From the NCBI GenBank assembly GCA_036380835.1, contig DASVDZ010000032.1, positions 4,167-68,166 of the forward strand: a stretch of 64,000 bases of DNA, in the 5' to 3' direction. Source of the DNA: DASQJL01 sp036380835 (GTDB taxonomy: Bacteria; Eisenbacteria; RBG-16-71-46; SZUA-252). The translations under genes and the position numbers were made by a program. Positions 35,047-43,783 of the stretch are shown in pieces; positions within the stretch are counted from its first letter, which is position 1, and each line of letters begins with the position of its first letter. The notes under the pieces are model-generated. The model saw only the letters and a list, made by a program, of their open reading frames with translations, made no database searches and was not told the origin of the DNA.

Positions 35047-36852
35047 ATGCCCGCGATTCGCATCCTTACCCCCGAAGTCGCCGCGAAGATCCGCGCCGGC
35101 GAGGTGATCGATCGCCCCGCGGCCGTCGCCAAGGAGCTGATCGAGAACGCCATCGACGCCGGGAGCCGGCTGATCGCCGTCCAGGCGGGGGTGAGCCCCG
35201 AGCGCCTGATCCGCGTCCAGGACGACGGGAGCGGCATGTCGCGGGAGGACGCGCTCCTCTCCATCCGCCGTCACGCGACCAGCAAGCTCCAGTCGGAGGA
35301 CGACCTCGACGCGATCACGACGCTCGGCTTCCGCGGGGAGGCGCTCGGGTCGATCGCCGAGGTCTCGCGCCTCACGCTCTCGACCCGCGCGGCCGACGAG
35401 CTGACCGGCACGCAGATCGAAGTGCTGGGGGGCGCCATCATCGGCACCTCCGGCGTGGGACGCGCGGTCGGGACCACGGTGACCGTCGAGGATCTCTTCT
35501 TCAACACGCCCGCGCGGCTCCGATTCCTCAAGTCGCGCGAAGCGGAAGGGCGCGTCCTCTCCCGCGTCGTCTGGAGCTACGTCCTCACGTATCCCGCGAT
35601 CCACTGGCGGTTCCGCGTCGAGGGACGCGAGGACACCGACCTTCCGGCGGCGGACGGCCTGCTCGAGCGCTGGCAGATCCTCTACGGGCGGAACGCGGCC
35701 GAGGGGGCCGAGGCGTTCGAGCACGAGGCCGGCGGGGTGACCGTTCGGGGGGTCTTGGGCGCCCCCGAGCAGGCGCGCGCGAGCCGCGACCATCAGATCG
35801 TCGCGGTGAACGGACGCGTCGTCGCCTCGCCGACCATCGCCGCGGCGCTCCGCCAGGGCTACGGGAACCTCATCCCGTCGGACCGCCACCCGATCGCGGT
35901 CCTGCTCGTCGAGATCGAGCCGTCGCTCGTCGACGTGAACGTCCACCCGACGAAGCGCGAGGTCCGGTTCCGCGACGAGGCGCGCCTCTTCCAGGCGACC
36001 CGCGCCGCGGTGGAGCAGGCGATGAGGCAGTACGTGCCGGTCTCGATCGGGGCCGGGGCCGCGCTGCCTGGGGCGGCGGAAGGCGACGCTCCTTCTCTCG
36101 CTCCGGGGGCCCGGCCCTTCGGGCTCGCCCCTCCGCTGCGGGAAGGCGCGTCCCCTTCCGCCGTCGCCGAGCAGGGCGTTCTCGATGGGATGGCCACGGC
36201 CCGGGCGCTCTATGCGCCGCCCTCCGTGGGGGGCGAGGTGGTTCGGGAGGGGGACATCCATACCCTCCGCGAGAACCTCTCCGAACCGGAGATTCCGATC
36301 TGGCAGCTCCACGACCGCTACCTTCTCGCGCCGATCCGCGGCGGCCTCGTGATCGTCGACCAGCACGCGGCGCACGAACGGATCCTCTACGAGGAGGCCC
36401 GCGGGCGCCTCTACGGGGAAGGAGGGGCGAGCCAGCACCTCCTCTTCCCGCGCACGCTCGACGTGACGCCCGCCGAGCTCGACGCGCTCCTCATGATCGA
36501 GCCCCAGGTGAGGCGGCTCGGCTACGAGGTCTCCCTCTTCGGCGAGCGGCAGGTCGCGATCCGCGCCGTGCCGACCCAGGTGCCCGAAGAAGCGGCCGTC
36601 GACGCGCTCCGGAGCCTGCTCGCGGGAGACGAGGCTCACGGGTCGCCGGGCGATCCGCCGGAGGAGCGCGTCGCCAAGACGTTCGCGTGCCACGCGGCGG
36701 TCCGCTCGGGGCAGACGCTCAATCCGGAGGAGCGGCGCGCCCTCATCGACCGCCTCTTCGCGACCGAGCTGCCGCACGGCGATCCCCACGGCCGCGCCAC
36801 GTACGTCCGTGTCTCCATGGAGGAGCTGGACCGCCGCTTCGGTCGCCGCTAG
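35047..36852 (+). CDS. mutL: DNA mismatch repair protein MutL
   Basis: 601 residues. The GHKL ATPase is complete (ELIENAIDAGS, DDGSGMSREDA, TLGFRGEALGSIAEV, TPARLRFLKS). The C-terminal dimerisation domain has the endonuclease motif DQHAAHERILYE (DQHAx2Ex4E) and ACHAAVRSGQTL for the ACR-type motif. This agrees with absence of MutH in most bacteria. The zinc-site C(P)HGRP motif is altered: ELPHGDPHGRATYV lacks the cysteine. A Pro/Ala-rich linker spans about 340-410. ATG at 35047, six bases after the M24 gene. Confidence 0.95.
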   Translation: MPAIRILTPEVAAKIRAGEVIDRPAAVAKELIENAIDAGSRLIAVQAGVSPERLIRVQDDGSGMSREDALLSIRRHATSKLQSEDDLDAITTLGFRGEALGSIAEVSRLTLSTRAADELTGTQIEVLGGAIIGTSGVGRAVGTTVTVEDLFFNTPARLRFLKSREAEGRVLSRVVWSYVLTYPAIHWRFRVEGREDTDLPAADGLLERWQILYGRNAAEGAEAFEHEAGGVTVRGVLGAPEQARASRDHQIVAVNGRVVASPTIAAALRQGYGNLIPSDRHPIAVLLVEIEPSLVDVNVHPTKREVRFRDEARLFQATRAAVEQAMRQYVPVSIGAGAALPGAAEGDAPSLAPGARPFGLAPPLREGASPSAVAEQGVLDGMATARALYAPPSVGGEVVREGDIHTLRENLSEPEIPIWQLHDRYLLAPIRGGLVIVDQHAAHERILYEEARGRLYGEGGASQHLLFPRTLDVTPAELDALLMIEPQVRRLGYEVSLFGERQVAIRAVPTQVPEEAAVDALRSLLAGDEAHGSPGDPPEERVAKTFACHAAVRSGQTLNPEERRALIDRLFATELPHGDPHGRATYVRVSMEELDRRFGRR

Positions 36853-36862
36853 GGCCCGCCCC

Positions 36863-37792
36863 GTGACCGGTCGCATCGTCATCCTCGGACCAACGGCCGG
36901 CGGGAAGAGCGAGATCGCCCTACTCCTCGCCGAGCGGATCGGCGCCGAGATCGTCGGTGCCGACTCGCGCCAGATCTATCGCGGGCTCGAGATCGGAACG
37001 GCCGCGCCCAGCCTGGCCGACCGCGCCCGCGCGCCGCACCACATGGCGTCCTTTCTCTCGCCGGCCCACACCTACAGCGCCGGCCGCTATGCCCGCGAGG
37101 CCCGCGCCTCGGTCGCGGAGGTGGAGGCGCGGGGACGGACCGCCGTCGTGGTGGGGGGCTCGGGGCTCTACCTTCGCGCGCTCCTCGACGGGCTCTTCGC
37201 GGGCCCCGAGCGGGACGAGGGGGTCCGGGCGCGGCTCCAGGACCGTCTCGCCTCGGAGGGGCTCCCGGCGCTTCGGGAGGAACTCCGGCGCGTCGATCCG
37301 GAGGCCCTCTCCGCGATCCTCCCGGGCGACTCGGTCCGCGTCATCCGGGCGCTCGAGGTGCACGCCCTCACCGGACGTCCGATCAGCGCCCTCAGGCGCG
37401 AAGGACGAAACGAGGGAATGCCGGCGCGGCGCTATGGGATCCGCTGGGCGCGCCCCGCGCTCGCCGCCAGGATCGCCGACCGGATCGAGCGGCAGCTCAG
37501 GGACGGATTCCTCGACGAGGCGCGCGCGCTCCTGGCCGCGCCCCTCCCGGCTGACGCCCCGGGCTGCCGGACGCTCGGATACCGGGAGCTGCTCGCCCAT
37601 CTGAGGGGCGAGGCGACCCTTCGCCAGGCGGTGGAGACGATCGCGCTCCGAACCCGCCAGCTCGCGAAGCGCCAGGAGACCTGGTTCAGGCGTGCCGGCG
37701 AAGTGCGCTGGTTCGACCTCGCGACCCCGGACGAGTTCCCGGCGGTCGCGGAGGCCATCGCGCGCGACGCGGCGCGGCCAAATCGACCTTGA
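36863..37792 (+). CDS. miaA: tRNA dimethylallyltransferase
   Basis: 309 residues from a GTG at 36863, eleven bases after mutL. MiaA puts the dimethylallyl group of DMAPP on A37 of tRNAs that read UNN codons. It has the P-loop GPTAGGKSEIA, ADSRQIYRGLEIGTAAPS, HHMASFLSP, VVVGGSGLYLRALLDGLF, VRVIRALEV and RTRQLAKRQETWFR. The mutL-miaA neighbourhood is common. DMAPP could come from ispH in this window. The TGA stop lies inside the -35 box of the tRNA-Gly promoter. Confidence 0.96.
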   Translation: MTGRIVILGPTAGGKSEIALLLAERIGAEIVGADSRQIYRGLEIGTAAPSLADRARAPHHMASFLSPAHTYSAGRYAREARASVAEVEARGRTAVVVGGSGLYLRALLDGLFAGPERDEGVRARLQDRLASEGLPALREELRRVDPEALSAILPGDSVRVIRALEVHALTGRPISALRREGRNEGMPARRYGIRWARPALAARIADRIERQLRDGFLDEARALLAAPLPADAPGCRTLGYRELLAHLRGEATLRQAVETIALRTRQLAKRQETWFRRAGEVRWFDLATPDEFPAVAEAIARDAARPNRP

Positions 37793-37817
37793 CCCGGGCG
37801 CGCGCACCCCGTAGTCT
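37789..37817 (+). promoter_or_regulatory. Promoter of tRNA-Gly
   Basis: TTGACC (37789-37794), 17 bases, TAGTCT (37812-37817). The -35 contains the miaA stop codon TGA. Transcription would start near 37824, about sixteen bases before the tRNA. Confidence 0.6.
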
Positions 37818-37839
37818 CTTCGAGTCGAAGGATTTGGGA

Positions 37840-37914
<75 letters not shown>

Positions 37915-38025
37915 GTTTTTCCATCGCCCGCCCGGCGCCCGCCTGAAGCACTACTCGATCGATGGCCCGGAACTCATGAACCGTAGGGACGTTATGCGCC
38001 ATCATTTGAACGAGGTACGGACGCC

Positions 38026-39309
38026 GTGATCGGACTCAGCGATCCCTTTACCATCGCCCGCGTCGAGGCGGGGGGATTGGCCGAGCGACTCGGCCTCGTC
38101 CCGGGGGAGCGCATCCTCGCGATCAACGGGATCGAGCTCCACGACGAGATCGATTTCGGGGCGCAGATCTCCGAGGAGGAGCTGACGCTCCGCGTCCTCG
38201 CGCCGGACGGCTCGGTGCGCGAGGTGGAGGGGGCGCGCGAGTACGGCGTCCCGTTCGGCGCCGAGTTCGAGGCGCGGCAGCCGAAGCGCTGCCACAACAA
38301 CTGCGTCTTCTGCTTCGTCTACCAGCATCCGAAGGGCGTGCGCCGCGAGCTCCTGATCAAGGACGACGACTACGTCTTCTCGTTCGTCCACGGCAACTTC
38401 ATCACGCTCACCAATCTCTCCGAGACCGACTTCCAGCGGATCCTGGACGAGCGGCTGTCGCCGGTCTACGTATCGGTCCACGCCACCGATCCCGAGGTGC
38501 GCGTCCGGATGATGAAGAACCCGAAGTCGGGCCTCATCCTGCGCCAGATCGACCGCCTCGCCGCGGGGGGCATCGACCTCCACACGCAGATGGTGGTGGT
38601 CCCAGGAATGAACGACGGGGAGGTGCTGGAGCGCTCGATTCGAGATCTCTCCGAACGCCACCCGCGCGTCCAGACCATCGCGGTCGTTCCGGTGGGGCTG
38701 ACCAAGCACCGCGGCAGGCTGCCCCAGCTCCGCACGTTCACCCGCGAGGACGCGACGCGGGCGCTCGACCTGGTGCACGGGTTCCAGCGGGAGTTCCTGA
38801 AGCAATGGAAGACGCGCCTCGTCTTCGCCGCCGACGAGATGTACGTCCTGGCCGGCGCGGAGATCCCCCCCGCGCGGGCCTACGAGGGGTTCCCGCAGCA
38901 CGAGAACGGGATCGGCATGCTCCGCCAGACGATGGACGCGTGGGCGGCCGGGGCCGAGGGGATCGCGGCGCGCAACGGGAAGCGCGAGCGGGTCGCCGTC
39001 GTGACCGGCACGAGCGCCGCCCCGACGCTCGAGCGCCTTCTCCGCGACCATCCGCCGCGCGGCGTCGAGGCCTCGCTCTGCGTCGTCGCGAACGAGTACT
39101 TCGGCGATACGGTCACCGTGAGCGGTCTCCTCGTCGGGGCCGACATCGAGGCGGCGCTCCTCCGCCATCCGCCGGTGGACCGCGTGCTCCTGCCCTCGAA
39201 CTGCCTCAAGGAGCGGGAGATCTTCCTGGACGATGGGACGCGGAGCGCCCTCCGCGACCGCCTCGGCGTCCCGATCGACATCGGCTTCGACGCGCTCCCG
39301 CGAGCGTAG
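38026..39309 (+). CDS. DUF512 radical SAM protein with N-terminal PDZ-like domain
   Basis: 427 residues from a GTG at 38026. Residues 1-75 are PDZ-like (VEAGGLAERLGLVPGERILAINGIEL). A radical SAM cluster motif follows, CHNNCVFCF (Cx3Cx2C), with the NNCxFC spelling typical of this family, then GNFITLTNLSETDFQRI and the C-terminal DUF512 region ending in ADEMYVLAGAEIPPARAYEGFPQHENGIGM. The reaction is unknown; the family is often next to der, as here, which hints at a ribosome or translation link. Start codon and spacing to the tRNA leave room for its own promoter. Confidence 0.9.
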   Translation: MIGLSDPFTIARVEAGGLAERLGLVPGERILAINGIELHDEIDFGAQISEEELTLRVLAPDGSVREVEGAREYGVPFGAEFEARQPKRCHNNCVFCFVYQHPKGVRRELLIKDDDYVFSFVHGNFITLTNLSETDFQRILDERLSPVYVSVHATDPEVRVRMMKNPKSGLILRQIDRLAAGGIDLHTQMVVVPGMNDGEVLERSIRDLSERHPRVQTIAVVPVGLTKHRGRLPQLRTFTREDATRALDLVHGFQREFLKQWKTRLVFAADEMYVLAGAEIPPARAYEGFPQHENGIGMLRQTMDAWAAGAEGIAARNGKRERVAVVTGTSAAPTLERLLRDHPPRGVEASLCVVANEYFGDTVTVSGLLVGADIEAALLRHPPVDRVLLPSNCLKEREIFLDDGTRSALRDRLGVPIDIGFDALPRA

Positions 39310-39317
39310 GCCGCCCC

Positions 39318-40631
39318 GTGCTCCCGATCGTCGCCATCGTGGGCCGGCCCAACGTCGGCAAGTCGACCCTCTTCAACCGAATCCTCGGACAGCGGCGCGC
39401 GATCGTCGACGAGCTGCCCGGCCTGACGCGTGACCGACACTACGCCGAGGCCGAGTGGAGCGGCCGCCGCTTCCTCCTCGTCGACACGGGTGGCATCGAC
39501 CCCGGGAGCGCGCATCCGATCCAGAAACAGATCCTCCAGCAGACCGCCCTCGCGCTCGACGAAGCGGACGTGGCGCTCCTCGTGGTGGACACGAAGGAGG
39601 GCCTCACGCCGCTCGACCTGGAGGTCGCCGAGCGCGTCCGGCGGAAGAACCGGCCGACGCTCCTCATCGTGAACAAGGCGGACCGGCCCGATCGCGAGGA
39701 CGCCGTCCTCGATTTCTATTCGCTCGGCCTCGGCGACCCGGTCGCCGTCTCGGCGCTCCACGGGTACCGATCCGGGGACCTGCTCGATCAGGTCGTCGCG
39801 CTCCTCCCGAAGCGCGAGCCCAAGCCCGAGGATCCGGCCACGATCCGGATCGCGGTGGTCGGGCGCCCGAACGTCGGGAAGTCGTCGCTCGTGAACCGCC
39901 TGGCGGGCGAGGACCGGATGGTGGTCGACGCCGCGGCGGGGACGACCCGCGACGCCGTCGACACCACGCTCGCCGCCGAGGGCCGGACGTTCGTCCTGGT
40001 GGACACCGCGGGGCTCAGGCGCGAGACGCACGTCACCGATCCGGTCGAGTTCTACAGCGTGACGCGGGCGCTCCGCGCGGTGTCGCGGGCCGACATCGTC
40101 CTCCTCGTCATCGACGTGGGGCGGGAGCCGGCGCGACAGGACGCGAAGCTCGCGGCGCTTGCGGAGGAGCAGCGGAAGGGGCTCGTCGTCGTCTTCAACA
40201 AGTGGGACCTGGTCGAGGATCCGGAGGCGGCCCGGGCGGCCATCGAGGAGGAGTTCCTCCGCGTCTACCCGTTTCTCGAGCACGTGCCGCGCCTCTACGT
40301 GTCGGCCAAGACGGGGAAGGACGTCCGCCGCGTGCTCCCCGTCTGCGTCGAGGTCTTCGCCGAATTCACCCGGAGCGTCGGAACGCACGAGCTGAACGAG
40401 GCGATCCACCAGATCCTGAACCGGGTCCGCCCGCCCGCCACGGCGGAGGGGCGGCACCTCAAGTTCTACTACGCCGCCCAGATCGGGGCTCGTCCTCCGT
40501 CATTCGCGCTGTTCGTGAACAATCCTCGATATCGCGCGAAGAATTATGTAAGTTACCTGGAAAGCGGATTGCGTCGCCGGTTCGGCTTCCAGGGGACGCC
40601 GATCGTCCTGGAATGGAAACGGAGCCAGTAG
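39318..40631 (+). CDS. der: Ribosome-assembly GTPase Der (EngA)
   Basis: 437 residues from a GTG at 39318. Two GTPase domains are complete: G1 GRPNVGKST (from residue 9) with DTGG and NKAD, and G1 GRPNVGKSS (from about residue 182) with DTAG and NKWD. The C-terminal KH-like domain closes the protein (GRHLKFYYAAQIGARPPSFALFVN). Der acts in 50S subunit maturation. Eight bases separate it from the DUF512 gene. Confidence 0.96.
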   Translation: MLPIVAIVGRPNVGKSTLFNRILGQRRAIVDELPGLTRDRHYAEAEWSGRRFLLVDTGGIDPGSAHPIQKQILQQTALALDEADVALLVVDTKEGLTPLDLEVAERVRRKNRPTLLIVNKADRPDREDAVLDFYSLGLGDPVAVSALHGYRSGDLLDQVVALLPKREPKPEDPATIRIAVVGRPNVGKSSLVNRLAGEDRMVVDAAAGTTRDAVDTTLAAEGRTFVLVDTAGLRRETHVTDPVEFYSVTRALRAVSRADIVLLVIDVGREPARQDAKLAALAEEQRKGLVVVFNKWDLVEDPEAARAAIEEEFLRVYPFLEHVPRLYVSAKTGKDVRRVLPVCVEVFAEFTRSVGTHELNEAIHQILNRVRPPATAEGRHLKFYYAAQIGARPPSFALFVNNPRYRAKNYVSYLESGLRRRFGFQGTPIVLEWKRSQ

Positions 40632-40649
40632 CCGGGCGTCGCGCGCTTC

Positions 40650-40665
40650 GGAGGATCTCCCGATT
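40650..40665 (+). promoter_or_regulatory. Ribosome site and ATT start of plsY
   Basis: GGAGG (40650-40654) lies eight bases before ATT 40663-40665. No ATG, GTG or TTG occurs in this frame until ATG 40804, which would remove the first membrane segment and the conserved GSIPWG and GSRNIGATNAFR motifs of PlsY. Confidence 0.55.
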
Positions 40666-41274
40666 CCGATCCAACCGCTGCCCGTCATCGCCGGCTTCCT
40701 CCTCGGCTCCATCCCGTGGGGCCTTTGGATCGGCCGCGCCCGCGGCATCGATCTGCGATCGGCGGGGAGCCGGAACATCGGCGCCACGAACGCGTTTCGG
40801 GTCATGGGCCCCCGGTGGGGCGGCCTCGTCTTCCTCCTCGACGCCGCGAAGGGAACCGCCGCGGCGCTCCTCTCCGCGCAGCTCCCGACCCAGATCGCGG
40901 CGGGCTTCGCCGCGATCCTCGGCCACGTCTTCTCCCCGTGGGTGCGCTTCCGGGGCGGACGCGGCGTCGCCACGAGCCTCGGCGTGTTCCTGGCGCTCCT
41001 TCCCGCGCCGACGCTCGTCGCCTTCGGCGTCTGGATCGTCCTCGTCGCGCTGAGCGGGCGCGTTTCGGTCGGCTCGGTGGGCGCGGCGCTCGCGTATCCG
41101 TTCCTCGCCGCGGCGTTCCTCGCGGGCCGCGATCACCGGATCGCGCTCCTCGTCATGGCCTCGCTCGTCACGGCGCTCATCGTCGCGCGCCACCTGCCGA
41201 ACATCCGGCGCATCCTCTCCGGGACGGAGCCGCGCACGTTCGGGCGGAAGGACGCCGGGGGAGGGGCCGCGTGA
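40663..41274 (+). CDS. plsY: Glycerol-3-phosphate acyltransferase PlsY
   Basis: About 203 residues, the normal length, if it begins at the ATT codon 40663. PlsY moves an acyl group from acyl-phosphate to glycerol 3-phosphate at the inner membrane, the first step of phospholipid synthesis in most bacteria. All three motifs are there: GSIPWGLWIGRARGIDLRSAGSRNIGATN, FRGGRGVATSLG and a C-terminal HLPNIRRILSGTEPRTFGRK. Starting at the first ATG (40804) would drop motif 1 and half the active site. The downstream gpsA, which makes the substrate glycerol 3-phosphate, overlaps by GTGA, and the CMP kinase/PlsC fusion supplies the second acylation. Confidence 0.88.
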   Translation: MPIQPLPVIAGFLLGSIPWGLWIGRARGIDLRSAGSRNIGATNAFRVMGPRWGGLVFLLDAAKGTAAALLSAQLPTQIAAGFAAILGHVFSPWVRFRGGRGVATSLGVFLALLPAPTLVAFGVWIVLVALSGRVSVGSVGAALAYPFLAAAFLAGRDHRIALLVMASLVTALIVARHLPNIRRILSGTEPRTFGRKDAGGGAA

Positions 41275-42299
41275 AGATCGCGGTGATCGGAGGAGGCGGC
41301 TGGGGCACGGCGCTCTCGAGCCTGCTCGCGCGGAAGGGGCACGCCGTCCGCCTCTGGGTCTTCGAGGCGGACCTGGCCGAGCGGATGAGGCGCGGCCGCG
41401 AGAACGACGTCTATCTCCCCGGGGTCCCGATCCCCCGGGAGGTCGAGATCGGGACGAGCCTTCCGGACGCCCTGGACGGCTCGGAGACGCTCCTCCTGGT
41501 CACGCCCTCCCACGCGCTCCGGGCCACGGTCGCGCGGCTCAAGGACGAATCGCCGGAGGGGCTCGCCCGGATCGCGCGCGTCGTGATCGCGACAAAGGGG
41601 CTCGAGCCGAAGACGCTCCGGCGGATGAGCGAGGTCGTCGGGGAGACGCTCGAGGGCCCGCTCGGCGGCGCGCCGGTGGTGCTCGCCGGCCCGAGCCACG
41701 CGGAGGAGGTCGCGCGCGGCGTGCCGACCGCGGTCGTGGCCGCCTGCCGCGACCGGGCGCAGGCCGCGGCCGCGCAGGGCGCCTTCTCCACGGAATCGTT
41801 CCGCGTCTACACGAACGACGACGTGATCGGCGTCGAGATCGCCGTCGCGCTCAAGAACGTCGTCGCGATCGCGGCCGGCCTGAGCGACGGCCTCGGGTTC
41901 GGCGACTCGACCAAGGGGGCGCTCCTGACGCGCGGCCTGGTCGAGATCGCACGACTCGGCGAGGCGCTCGGGGCCCGCCCCGACACCTTCTTCGGCCTCG
42001 CGGGGATGGGCGACCTGATCGCGACGGCCACGAGCCGCCACAGCCGGAACCGGAGGCTGGGCGAGGCGATCGGACGCGGCGCTACGCTCGAGGAGGCGCT
42101 CGCCGCGTCGCCGATGGTGGTCGAGGGCGTCGGCACCGCCCAGGCCGCTGTCGAACTGGCCGCGCGCCACGGCGTCGAGCTGCCGATCGCCGAGCAGGTG
42201 CGCGCCATTTTGTTCGAGGGAAAGGGGGCGCGCGAGGCCATGCGCGAGCTCCTGACGAGGGATCTGAAGCCGGAGACCGACACCGCGACGAGGAGGTGA
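41271..42299 (+). CDS. gpsA: Glycerol-3-phosphate dehydrogenase [NAD(P)+]
   Basis: 342 residues from a GTG at 41271 that overlaps the plsY stop. GpsA reduces dihydroxyacetone phosphate to sn-glycerol 3-phosphate. It has the Rossmann motif IGGGGWGTALSSLLARKGH, VIATKGLE, VLAGPSHAEEVARGVPTAVV, the catalytic lysine segment EIAVALKNVVAIAAGLSDGL and GLAGMGDLIATATS..SRNRRLG. Together with plsY it forms a phospholipid-precursor pair. Confidence 0.96.
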   Translation: MKIAVIGGGGWGTALSSLLARKGHAVRLWVFEADLAERMRRGRENDVYLPGVPIPREVEIGTSLPDALDGSETLLLVTPSHALRATVARLKDESPEGLARIARVVIATKGLEPKTLRRMSEVVGETLEGPLGGAPVVLAGPSHAEEVARGVPTAVVAACRDRAQAAAAQGAFSTESFRVYTNDDVIGVEIAVALKNVVAIAAGLSDGLGFGDSTKGALLTRGLVEIARLGEALGARPDTFFGLAGMGDLIATATSRHSRNRRLGEAIGRGATLEEALAASPMVVEGVGTAQAAVELAARHGVELPIAEQVRAILFEGKGAREAMRELLTRDLKPETDTATRR

Positions 42300-42303
42300 A
42301 CCC

Positions 42304-42687
42304 GTGAAGTCGCTCCCGACCGGAAAACTCTACTACTCCATCAGCGAGGTGAGCGGGTTGGTCGGCGTCAAACCGCACGTGCTCCGATACTGGGAGACGC
42401 AGTTCAAGATGCTCCGTCCCAAGAAGGGGCGCGGCGGCGCGCGCATGTACAAGAAGCGGGACATCGAGATCCTGTTCGACATCAAGCAGCTCCTCTACGA
42501 CCAGCGCTTCACGATCGCGGGCGCGCGCCGGAAGATCCTCGACGACCGTCACGACGCGAAGGACCAGATCGAGATGCCGTTCAGCCGCCTCGACCGCGAG
42601 GAGTCGCTCCGGGCGCTGCGGAAGGACATGGAAGCGCTCCTCGCGATGCTCAAGCGGGAAGCCGCCTCGAAGGGCCGCCCGCGATAG
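42304..42687 (+). CDS. MerR-family transcriptional regulator
   Basis: 127 residues from a GTG at 42304. The MerR winged helix is clear (YYSISEVSGLVGVKPHVLRYWETQFKMLRPKK..GGARMYKKRDIEIL), then a coiled coil (ITIAGARRKIL-like FTIAGARRKILDD to about 110). It has no ligand domain or metal cysteines, as in the short MerR-like regulators (HTH_17 / CarA-type) found at the end of gpsA operons. Target genes unknown; it may regulate its own operon. Confidence 0.88.
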   Translation: MKSLPTGKLYYSISEVSGLVGVKPHVLRYWETQFKMLRPKKGRGGARMYKKRDIEILFDIKQLLYDQRFTIAGARRKILDDRHDAKDQIEMPFSRLDREESLRALRKDMEALLAMLKREAASKGRPR

Positions 42688-42694
42688 GCGCGGC

Positions 42695-42724
42695 TTGTCC
42701 CCGCGCGCCCCGGTCGTGTAGCAT
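42695..42724 (+). promoter_or_regulatory. Promoter of tRNA-Pro(GGG)
   Basis: TTGTCC (42695-42700), 18 bases, TAGCAT (42719-42724), eight bases after the MerR gene stop. Transcription would begin near 42731. Confidence 0.5.
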
Positions 42725-42758
42725 GGGCGGGGTCGACTCGCCGACGAACGGTTCCGGT

Positions 42759-42835
42759 CGGGGCGTAGCGCAGCCCGGTAGCGCACCTCCTTGGGGTGGA
42801 GGTGGTCGCAGGTTCAAATCCTGTCGCCCCGACCA
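42759..42835 (+). tRNA. tRNA-Pro (anticodon GGG)
   Basis: 77 bases. The acceptor CGGGGCG pairs with CGCCCCG, the D arm is GCGC/GCGC, the anticodon arm CCTCC-TTGGGGT-GGAGG places GGG at 42793-42795, and the T arm is GCAGG-TTCAAAT-CCTGT. The discriminator is A, with encoded CCA. C1-G72 is a proline identity element. It reads CCC and CCU. Confidence 0.97.
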
Positions 42836-42860
42836 ACTTCGATATCGTGATCCCCGATCC

Positions 42861-42893
42861 GCCCCGGCGCCCGCGTCCGGGGCGTCCTCGTTT
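42861..42893 (+). terminator. Possible terminator after tRNA-Pro(GGG)
   Basis: GCCCCGG (42861-42867) pairs with CCGGGGC (42877-42883) around a nine-base loop, followed by GTCCTCGTTT. The stem is strong but the T tract short. It lies 26 bases after the tRNA and 34 before the next gene. Confidence 0.45.
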
Positions 42894-42916
42894 CCGCCAG
42901 GGAGGGAGACGCGCCC

Positions 42917-43783
42917 GTGACCGAGATCGGATATCGCGCCGCCTCCCTCGCGGCGCGCCGGCTGCCCGGGTGGCTCAGCGATCCGCTGGCGGCCTGGTGC
43001 GCCGACGTCTACGTGGCGACCCATCCGGTCCGGGCCCGCGCCGTCGATCGCCGCCTCGCGCGCCTCTGGAAGGAGGCCGGCCTCGGCGACCCGCCGCCCG
43101 ACGCGCGCGCCACCTATCGCGCCTTCGCGCGGGCGCTGCGCGACTTCCTCGCCTTGGGCGGCGGGCCGCCCCGCCGTGATCCCGTCGTGCGCCTCGACGC
43201 CGAGGCGGTGCGCCATCTCGCCTCCGCGCGCGCCGCGGGGCTCTCGACCCTGGTCGTGAGCGCGCACTTCGGGCCGTGGGAGACCGCGCTCCAGTGGCTC
43301 GCGCGCCAGGTGGGACCGGTGGACGCGATCGCGGCCCCTCATCGGGCGCCGTCGGTCGAGCGGTTCTTCCGGGCGCACCGCGCCGCGTTCGGAATCCGGA
43401 CGCTCAGCACCGGGCACCCCGCGGCCGCGGCCCTCGCGCGGCTTCGCGAAGGGGGATGGATCGCGGTGCTCGCCGACCGCGCGTGGCGGGACGGAGACGG
43501 GCGCGCCGCGCTCGGCGCGGGCATGGTCTCGATCGATCCGGCGCCGCTCTTCCTGGCGCGTCGCGCCCGCGCGCAGGTTCTGGCCGGCGTGGCCTGGCGC
43601 GAGAGCGACGGCGCGGTCGCGGTCCGGTTCCACCCCCCGTTCATCCTCGGCGCCGGACGCGGGGACGTCGAAATCGCCGAGGCGCGGAGCGCGATCGAGG
43701 GTTTCTTCGACGCCCACGTCCGCGCGCACCCGACCCAGTGGTTCGACTGGGGGACGGGCGCGACCGCCGACCCCGCCCGCTGA
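42917..43783 (+). CDS. LpxL/HtrB-family lipid A acyltransferase
   Basis: 288 residues from a GTG at 42917 (site AGGGAGG). The family (late acyltransferases that add secondary acyl chains to Kdo-lipid A) is shown by SAHFGPWETALQWLA, corresponding to NHxGNWE with the catalytic His and Glu kept, GGWIAVLADRAW for the ADQ segment, and QWFDWG (usual QWxWxH) near the end. There is no obvious N-terminal membrane helix, and relatives also acylate other lipids. It is first in a run of four overlapping or near-touching genes. Confidence 0.83.
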   Translation: MTEIGYRAASLAARRLPGWLSDPLAAWCADVYVATHPVRARAVDRRLARLWKEAGLGDPPPDARATYRAFARALRDFLALGGGPPRRDPVVRLDAEAVRHLASARAAGLSTLVVSAHFGPWETALQWLARQVGPVDAIAAPHRAPSVERFFRAHRAAFGIRTLSTGHPAAAALARLREGGWIAVLADRAWRDGDGRAALGAGMVSIDPAPLFLARRARAQVLAGVAWRESDGAVAVRFHPPFILGAGRGDVEIAEARSAIEGFFDAHVRAHPTQWFDWGTGATADPAR

